A program made the position numbers and the translations under genes. Shown piece after piece: positions 7,300 through 11,934 of a stretch of 11,934 bases of DNA (positions are counted from its first letter, which is position 1; each line of letters opens with the position of its first letter). This DNA comes from Actinomycetes bacterium. GTDB taxonomy: Bacteria; Actinomycetota; Actinomycetes; Propionibacteriales; Propionibacteriaceae. Under the pieces are notes generated by a model, which ran no database searches, was not told the DNA's origin, and was given only the letters and a program-made list of their open reading frames with translations. The stretch spans positions 1-11,934 of the forward strand of contig JAEWIK010000098.1 in assembly GCA_023387135.1 (NCBI GenBank). Reading direction: 5' to 3'.

Positions 7300-7328
7300 G
7301 GCCCCGGCGGCAAGGCGCCACCGGGGCC
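7300..7328 (-). promoter_or_regulatory. Strong GC hairpin between binding-protein and ATPase genes
   Basis: On the minus strand two 12-base arms (7317-7328 and 7300-7311) pair around a 5-base loop, with one G-U pair among otherwise GC-rich pairs. The hairpin lies 13 bases after the binding-protein stop and 43 bases before the ATPase start. No U tract follows, so it is unlikely to be a full intrinsic terminator. In many binding-protein transporters such an element protects the upstream mRNA from 3' exonucleases or partly stops transcription, giving more binding protein than ATPase and permease. That role is inferred here. This is the only sizeable gap within the operon. Confidence 0.6.
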
Positions 7329-7341
7329 GTGTGCTGGTCGA

Positions 7342-8364
7342 TCAGGGCAGGCCGTCGGGGTGGCTGTCGATCCAGGCCTGGGCCATGTCGGGGGTGTAGA
7401 GCTTCACCGGGGCGGGGATCACGCGGTCGGTCGGCTTCTTGCCGTCGATGGCGTCCTTGGCCTGGGCGAAGGCCATCTTTCCGACCTCGATGCCCGAGAT
7501 GTCGACGACAGCCTGCAGGACGTCGCCGGTCTTGAGCGCCGTCGCGATGTCGGTGGTCATGTCGGAGCCGAAGGCGAAGATCGATCCCGTCTTCGACCTG
7601 TTGATGACCGACTTGAAGGCGCCGACCGTGGCACCGCCGGACTGGCCGTACATGCCGTTGATGGTCGGGTTCGCGGTGATGATCTGCTCACCGACGGAGA
7701 TCGCCTTGTCGGCTTCGGTTCCCTCCTGGTTGGAGAGCACCGCCGCCTTCGGGAGCTTGGCCTGCAGCGCCTCGGTGAAGCCCTTCATCCGCTGCTGGCA
7801 CACCTCGTACTGCTCGCAGTTCAGGACGCCGAACTTCGGATCCTCCACGCCCTTCTTCTTGTAGAAGTCGGCGGCGTAGTCGCCGGCGAGCTTCCCGAAC
7901 TCGATCGGGTCGCCCAGGATGTAGGCGGTCACGTACTTCTCCTGCGCCTGGTCACTGACACAGGTGTTGTAGCAGATGACCGGAATGCCGGCGTCCGCCG
8001 CCTGCTTGACAGCTGCTATCGAGCCGTCGGTCGACACGGCGGAGATGATGATCGCGCTGACGCCGGACGACACCAGCGACTGCATGAAGGAACTCTCCTT
8101 CGCGACGTCGCCCGCCGAGCTGCTCTCGATGAGCTTGACGTTGATGCCCGACGCCGCTGCGGCGTCCTGCACGCCCTTCTTGACGCCGCCGTAGTAGCCC
8201 TGGGAGTCCAGGTAGAGCGCGCCGATGCGGACTTCTTGGGCGGCACCCGAGGAGGCACCTCCCGGTGAGGCCGCGCCCGACGAGCAGGCTGCCAGGCCGG
8301 AGAGCGAGACGATCGCAGCGACTGCGAACGCGACTCCCTTGATGGATGTGCGCATTGCTCTCAT
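7342..8364 (-). CDS. Sugar ABC transporter substrate-binding lipoprotein, RbsB/Peripla_BP_4 type
   Basis: A 340-residue exported lipoprotein that captures the ligand outside the membrane and delivers it to the permease. The signal peptide has a basic start (MRAMRTSIKG), a hydrophobic core (11-22) and lipobox L-A-A-C with lipidated C27, followed by a Ser/Gly/Ala-rich linker (28-42). The mature domain starts EVRIGALYLDSQGYYGGVKKG, with the class I pattern of an aromatic-rich first loop, IIISAVSTDG (105-114), DAGIPVI (124-130), VLNCEQ (180-185), INGMYGQSGGATVGAF (235-250) and FGSDMT (265-270). Four extra cysteines (131, 135, 183, 189) suggest disulfides. ATG 8364 is chosen over the longer frame (to 8490) because of AAAGGAG 5 bases upstream and because it gives a proper signal peptide. 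It follows the DUF5107 stop by one base (TGACATG), so it is coupled. Ligand unknown; sugar, polyol or cyclitol by family. Confidence 0.93.
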   Translation of the reverse strand: MRAMRTSIKGVAFAVAAIVSLSGLAACSSGAASPGGASSGAAQEVRIGALYLDSQGYYGGVKKGVQDAAAASGINVKLIESSSAGDVAKESSFMQSLVSSGVSAIIISAVSTDGSIAAVKQAADAGIPVICYNTCVSDQAQEKYVTAYILGDPIEFGKLAGDYAADFYKKKGVEDPKFGVLNCEQYEVCQQRMKGFTEALQAKLPKAAVLSNQEGTEADKAISVGEQIITANPTINGMYGQSGGATVGAFKSVINRSKTGSIFAFGSDMTTDIATALKTGDVLQAVVDISGIEVGKMAFAQAKDAIDGKKPTDRVIPAPVKLYTPDMAQAWIDSHPDGLP

Positions 8365-8365
8365 G

Positions 8366-11300
8366 TCATCTCCTTTGTGTCGATGAGAGTGGTTGGTTGA
8401 CTTCAGGCGGCACAGCCGCCAGCAGGGCTGACAACTGGCTGGCAGAGGGGTCGGCGGGGTCCGCTGCCTGCACGGACCCGACGAGGTCACGGGCGGTGGC
8501 GTACTCGCCCAGCACGTAACTGGCCTGGGCGACCAGCAGGTCGCACGTCAGTTCGTGGCGCCGCGTGAGGTCCTCGTTGAAGAGCAGCAGGCTCGGCAGC
8601 GAGGTGGCGAAGTAGTCGATGCCGGCGGGTTCTCCACGGGTGCGCTCCGCCCAGTCCCGCATGGCCGTCGCCAGCGCGACGGCTTCCGCGTCCTGCCCGA
8701 GCCGCCGGAACGCGAGAGCCGAGAACATCGAACGTTCACTGTAGGGCGTCGTCGCCATGGCCACGAAGTCGCCCTGCGCGGTGCTCGCGCGACGCCAGGC
8801 GGCGACAGCCTCGTCGTGGTCGCCCTGTGCCTCCAGCGCGTCGCCGAGGGCGAGTTCCAGCCGGGCCGTGTTCGCCAGCGGGTGGCGGGCTTCGCCGAGG
8901 TTGGCGGGCGGGACGAGCGCCGCCCGCGCCAGCGCGACGGCCTCGGCCGCGTCGGTGGTCTCGAAGGCTGCCGCGAGGCAGGCGTCCTCCCAGGCGCCGA
9001 GCACCTGGCCCTCGCCGCCCTCCCACGGCTGGAACTGCCGGTTCCCCAGCAGCGCGAGAGCCTCGCGCGCCCGTCCGACGCCCGTGAGGAGCCTCGCGTA
9101 CTCGACGCTGAGGTCGTCCCTCGCGGCGACGGCGTCCTGCCGGGGCGCCAGCCGTGCCAGCCGTTGCTCGAGCGACTCACCGAGCCGTTTCGCCAACTGG
9201 TCGCGTTCGTAGGCGAGCCGTCCTGCCTCGGGCGCCATGAGCAGCGCTCGTTCGTAGTGCTCGACGGCGGCGACCGGGTCGTGGCCGTGGTTGTACGCGG
9301 CCACCCCGAGATTGCGGACGGCGACGGGGTCGTCGGGAGCGTCGCGCCACGCGGCGACGGCGTCCTCGACCCTCCCGCGCGAGTACAGCCAGTGACCGAG
9401 GAGCGCGCCCAGCACCGGCTCACCGGGCGCGAACTCGCGCAGCCGGGCCAGCATCAGGGCGTCGGCGAGCCTGCCGGGGAAGCAGGTGGTGCGGTCCGCC
9501 TGGCCGGCCGCGGCGATCAACTCCGCGGCGGCGGCGCCGTCGCCTGCGAGCAGGTGGAGGTGCGCCTGGTGCAGCAGGACGAGTGGCAGTTGCCTGCCCT
9601 GGCCTTCGACGGGGTCTGTCGCCTCCCGCTCGGCGGCGGCGCGCAGGACGCGGAGGGCGTCGGAGTGCAGCCCGAGGCTCTGGTACTCCAGCGCCACGTC
9701 GATCAGCGTCGCGGCGTCGGTGTCGGGAGCCTCGCCCGCCAGGTCGGTGAGCCACCAGTCGATGCCGAAGCGGGTGCGGAACTCGGCCAGCGCCTGCTCG
9801 GCCCGCTCGGCGTCCCCGAGCCGGCGCAGAGCGAGGACGACGATCGCCGCCGCCTGCCGCTGGTTGGCGTCGAGGGCCGCCACGGCGCTCGCCCTGTGAA
9901 GCGCACCTCGCCAGTCGCCACGGCGGGCGGCGAGCCTCGCCAGCGCGAGCTCCGAGGGCGCCTTCCACGCCTGGTTCCAGGACGCCTTGGCGAAACACCT
10001 GTCCGCGTCGTCGAGCTTGCCGAGCGCCTGCTTGACCACCCCCAGCCGGAAGTGGGCCTCGCCGTCGTAGGGGTTGGGGTTGCGGCGCACGAGCCTGGAG
10101 ACCGCCAGTTCGAGTCGCGCTTCGGCGCTGGCGAGCAGGCCGTCGCGGTAGTCCCTCGCCGCCAGCGCGATGTTCACCCGCGAGTCGCCGGGGTCCCTGC
10201 GCAGCGCCTCCTGCCAGTACGGCACCGGCGACCTCGTGGCGTGGCGGTACTGCTCGAGGTGCAGCCCTGTCAGGTACAGCTCCTCGACGGTGTCGATGTC
10301 GGCGGGGGCCGGCGGTTCGACGGCGGGGTCGGGGAGCCGCCCGTCGTCGTCGCCGGCGCCGGTCGTCCAGCGCACCACCTCGCTGCCGTCCGCCTCGACG
10401 AGCACGGTGAGCGCCCGGCCCGCCGCCGCCCGGGGAACGCCGACCGTCGCCAGGATCGGTGAGCCGGGAGCGCAGTCGGCCTCGGCGCGCCACAGCACCG
10501 TGTCGCCGTCCAGCAGCGTCACCGTCGCGGCGACAGCCCTGGTGGCAGCGAACCCGACCGTGGCGACGCCGTCGTCGACGGTGAGCCTCACGGCGCCGTC
10601 GAGCGTCGCCTGCTGGGCGGGACCGATGTCCTGGATGGGGTACCAGCACTGGCTGAACTCCTTGGTCTCGCCCGGGGCGAGGAAGCTGAAGTCCGGCTGG
10701 TTGTCGGTGTAGACCCCCGCCATGAGCTCGACGTAGGGCCCGTCGCCGTCGGTGAGGTTCGCGTCCCACGCCCAGCCGAACGGCGCGTTGCCCCACGTCC
10801 ACTGCTTCTTCCCCGGCGAGATCCTGTGGTCGGCCCAGTGCACGAAGCCCGCGCGCCGCCCGTGGTCGTAGCCGCCGAAGAAGTCACCCTCGGACCCCAG
10901 GCACATGTAGGAGGTGGGCACCGGGATGTTGCCGTACCAGTCGAGCCGATCGGCGTCCGGGTGCGAGGGGGTCACCCGGGCCTGGTAGTCGACGCCGTAG
11001 TAGAGGCCGCGGACCTTCGGGAACGACGTGACGGCCCGCTTGGCGTGGTCGGCGACGTGGTGGACGTCGGGAGGGAAGAAGGACTGGTAGTCGGGGCCGA
11101 CGGGCGCGGCCACGTTGGCCCACCACAGGAAGGTCTGCACGTCGTCGGTGCGGTTGAAGAGCCGCACCCGCAGTTCGACGACCGAGGAGTCGGGACGCAG
11201 CCGCACGCCGTGCATCCCGAGCATCCTGGCGAACGGATCGAGGTCGGCGCACCAGACTGTGCGGCTGCCGTCCGCCTCCTCCTCGATCTGCCACGACACC

Positions 11301-11743
11301 GGCAGGTAGGTGGCGGGGCGGTGGTGCTGGGGCCAGTTGAACTCCACGCCGCCGGAGATCCACGGGCCCGTCACACCGACGAGCGCCGGCTTGATCACGT
11401 TGTTGCGGTAGAAGAAGTCGTAGCCCCGGGTCTTGTCGAGGCCGAAGTGGATCCTTCCTCCCAGTTCGGGCAGGACCATCAGCCGCACGTAGCCGTTCTC
11501 GAGGTGGAGGGCGTGCCAGGAGCGAGGGTGCTTGACCGTCTGCACGCGCTCGTAGAACGGCAGCGGGTACACCCTGCCCGACGAGCCCTGGTAGACCCTG
11601 CTGTCGAGATAGGCGGGGAAGCTGTCTGGCGGATCGACCTCGTAGGTGTCGATGGTCACGTCCTGCTGCCAGGCCAGGACAGGCTGGCCGGCGATCTCGG
11701 CCGGCGCCTCCGGGAGGATGATCTTTGACTCAACTTCGAGCAC
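8366..11743 (-). CDS. DUF5107 domain protein with C-terminal TPR repeats, first gene of the sugar operon
   Basis: A 1125-residue protein without signal peptide or membrane segment, so cytoplasmic. Residues about 25-370 form a DUF5107-type beta-sandwich related to galactose mutarotases and carbohydrate-active enzymes. Notable motifs are LPELGGRIHFGLDK (91-104), FYRNNVIKP (111-119), GPWISGGVEFNWPQHHRP (126-143), VPTSYMC (275-281) and VELMAGVYTDNQPDFSFLAPGE (338-359, a split motif with E339, D347 and D351). A beta-rich linker (380-465) and an acidic, proline-rich hinge (465-482) follow. From about 485 to 1110 are alpha-helical TPR-like repeats, clearest at 505-590, 805-840 and 960-990. The start is GTG 11743 with TAGCGT 6 bases upstream, probably leaderless. 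Conserved E, D and H residues in the N-terminal domain could be catalytic. The family's reaction is not known to me; an intracellular glycosidase, lyase or mutarotase is inferred from context only. Confidence 0.85.
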   Translation of the reverse strand: MLEVESKIILPEAPAEIAGQPVLAWQQDVTIDTYEVDPPDSFPAYLDSRVYQGSSGRVYPLPFYERVQTVKHPRSWHALHLENGYVRLMVLPELGGRIHFGLDKTRGYDFFYRNNVIKPALVGVTGPWISGGVEFNWPQHHRPATYLPVSWQIEEEADGSRTVWCADLDPFARMLGMHGVRLRPDSSVVELRVRLFNRTDDVQTFLWWANVAAPVGPDYQSFFPPDVHHVADHAKRAVTSFPKVRGLYYGVDYQARVTPSHPDADRLDWYGNIPVPTSYMCLGSEGDFFGGYDHGRRAGFVHWADHRISPGKKQWTWGNAPFGWAWDANLTDGDGPYVELMAGVYTDNQPDFSFLAPGETKEFSQCWYPIQDIGPAQQATLDGAVRLTVDDGVATVGFAATRAVAATVTLLDGDTVLWRAEADCAPGSPILATVGVPRAAAGRALTVLVEADGSEVVRWTTGAGDDDGRLPDPAVEPPAPADIDTVEELYLTGLHLEQYRHATRSPVPYWQEALRRDPGDSRVNIALAARDYRDGLLASAEARLELAVSRLVRRNPNPYDGEAHFRLGVVKQALGKLDDADRCFAKASWNQAWKAPSELALARLAARRGDWRGALHRASAVAALDANQRQAAAIVVLALRRLGDAERAEQALAEFRTRFGIDWWLTDLAGEAPDTDAATLIDVALEYQSLGLHSDALRVLRAAAEREATDPVEGQGRQLPLVLLHQAHLHLLAGDGAAAAELIAAAGQADRTTCFPGRLADALMLARLREFAPGEPVLGALLGHWLYSRGRVEDAVAAWRDAPDDPVAVRNLGVAAYNHGHDPVAAVEHYERALLMAPEAGRLAYERDQLAKRLGESLEQRLARLAPRQDAVAARDDLSVEYARLLTGVGRAREALALLGNRQFQPWEGGEGQVLGAWEDACLAAAFETTDAAEAVALARAALVPPANLGEARHPLANTARLELALGDALEAQGDHDEAVAAWRRASTAQGDFVAMATTPYSERSMFSALAFRRLGQDAEAVALATAMRDWAERTRGEPAGIDYFATSLPSLLLFNEDLTRRHELTCDLLVAQASYVLGEYATARDLVGSVQAADPADPSASQLSALLAAVPPEVNQPLSSTQRR

Positions 11744-11749
11744 ATCTAG

Positions 11750-11755
11750 ACGCTA
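11750..11755 (-). promoter_or_regulatory. Predicted -10 element of the six-gene sugar operon, leaderless promoter
   Basis: On the minus strand TAGCGT is followed by 6 bases (CTAGAT) and then GTG 11743, the same geometry as at purD and deoR. No Shine-Dalgarno sequence precedes the GTG. No convincing -35 box is seen at 16-18 bases (TGTTCC is a poor match), as expected for a promoter that needs an activator. The divergent AraC-type gene is the obvious candidate activator. Confidence 0.45.
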
Positions 11756-11783
11756 AGCCGCGACCAACGAGCGGAACACTGGC

Positions 11784-11812
11784 TCAACAACTAGAAAGTT
11801 GGACAATACTCT
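11784..11812 (+). promoter_or_regulatory. Predicted promoter of the AraC-type regulator gene
   Basis: TCAACA (11784-11789), a 17-base spacer and TACTCT (11807-11812) lie just upstream of the GTG at 11817. The -10 hexamer is only 4 bases from the start codon, closer than the 6 bases seen elsewhere in the window. An alternative -10 is GACAAT (11802-11807), 9 bases from the GTG. No ribosome binding site is visible, so the transcript is leaderless or nearly so. Confidence 0.35.
11788..11801. promoter_or_regulatory. Inverted repeat in the divergent promoter region, candidate operator
   Basis: CAACT (11788-11792) and AGTTG (11797-11801) form a perfect 5-base inverted repeat around AGAA. It overlaps the predicted core promoter of the AraC-type gene and lies 33 bases upstream of the opposite-strand operon's -10 hexamer. 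A regulator bound here could repress its own gene and activate the operon. AraC proteins more often bind direct repeats, so another factor is possible. Confidence 0.3.
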
Positions 11813-11816
11813 GATC

Positions 11817-11934
11817 GTGACCGACGGAGTTCGCGAGTTCAAGAGGGAGGGTTTCCCGGGCCAGAAGCTGCTCGTGGTGCCCAGGAGCATCGTCAGGTCG
11901 GCGCTCGGCGCGCCGCTCACCTCCCAGCTCCTGG
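11817..11934 (+). CDS. AraC-family transcriptional regulator, N-terminal fragment cut by window edge
   Basis: 39 complete codons are visible, starting GTG 11817. The peptide contains REFKREGFPGQKLLVVPRSI followed by VRSALGAPLTSQLL. This (E)GFPGQ-x-L-x-V-x-PR start, then an arginine-rich turn and the RLL-like end, is what I recognise from the N-termini of actinobacterial AraC-type regulators that carry a cupin-like sensor and a C-terminal double HTH. The HTH is beyond the window, so the family call rests on this N-terminal pattern. The gene is divergent from the six-gene sugar operon across a 73-base gap, which argues that it senses the operon's substrate and controls it, probably as an activator. 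Confidence 0.7.
   Translation, partial: MTDGVREFKREGFPGQKLLVVPRSIVRSALGAPLTSQLL

Noticed and set aside
7257..7313. 19-residue N-terminal extension of the ABC ATPase
   Set aside because: It would start inside the GC hairpin with no ribosome site, whereas ATG 7256 has GAAGGAG at 6 bases and matches the family start.
5655..7535. Plus-strand open frame of 626 codons opposite the ABC ATPase
   Set aside because: The minus strand has unmistakable Walker and signature motifs here. The plus-strand product has no recognisable domain and spans three real genes.
8365..8490. 42-residue N-terminal extension of the binding lipoprotein
   Set aside because: It would bury the signal peptide and overlap the DUF5107 coding region. 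ATG 8364 has an ideal AAAGGAG and gives a standard lipoprotein signal.
8555..10462. Long plus-strand open frame of 635 codons opposite the DUF5107-TPR gene
   Set aside because: The translation is low-complexity (rich in G, R, E, V), has no family motif, and mirrors the codon structure of the real minus-strand gene. Long antisense frames are expected in GC-rich DNA.
11725..11733. Palindrome-like TTGACTCAA near the DUF5107 start
   Set aside because: It is only 4-base arms around one base, lies within the coding sequence, and resembles both a -35 box and chance. There is not enough to call it an operator.

Overview
The window is GC-rich, densely coded DNA with short intergenic gaps, GTG/TTG starts beside ATG, and probable leaderless promoters. 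This points to a high-GC actinobacterium. The order (perhaps Propionibacteriales) is only a guess. No tRNA, rRNA, CRISPR, insertion sequence or phage gene is visible, and no gene-free stretch is longer than about 130 bases.

Layout: (1) 1-803, minus strand: 5' two thirds of purD (purine biosynthesis), cut by the left edge. (2) 930-2668, plus strand: a two-gene operon, divergent from purD, encoding a DeoR-family repressor and a 1-phosphofructokinase-type PfkB kinase that overlap by 4 bases. (3) 11743-2721, minus strand: one long six-gene operon. In transcription order it holds a 1125-residue DUF5107-TPR protein, a lipoprotein sugar-binding protein, a double ATP-binding sugar ABC ATPase, an RbsC-type permease, a zinc alcohol/polyol dehydrogenase, and a DUF4380-like galactose-mutarotase-fold protein. 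Junctions are overlapping, 1 base or 12 bases apart, except for an 85-base gap with a strong GC hairpin between binding protein and ATPase. (4) 11817-end, plus strand: the start of a divergent AraC-type regulator, cut by the right edge.

The operon reads as a complete import-and-oxidise module for a sugar, polyol, cyclitol or small glycoside. The lipoprotein captures the ligand, the RbsA/RbsC-type transporter imports it, the dehydrogenase oxidises it, and two cytoplasmic proteins of poorly defined function (DUF5107-TPR and DUF4380) act on the sugar or its glycoside. No recognisable glycoside hydrolase, sugar kinase, isomerase or aldolase is present, so the substrate and the chemistry of the two DUF proteins are open. 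This operon is the most interesting part of the window.

Three independent transcription units (purD, deoR, DUF5107) each have a TANNNT hexamer exactly 6 bases before the start codon and no Shine-Dalgarno sequence, which indicates leaderless mRNAs. Internal operon genes mostly have clear ribosome binding sites. Family names are from recognition of motifs by eye; no database search was run.
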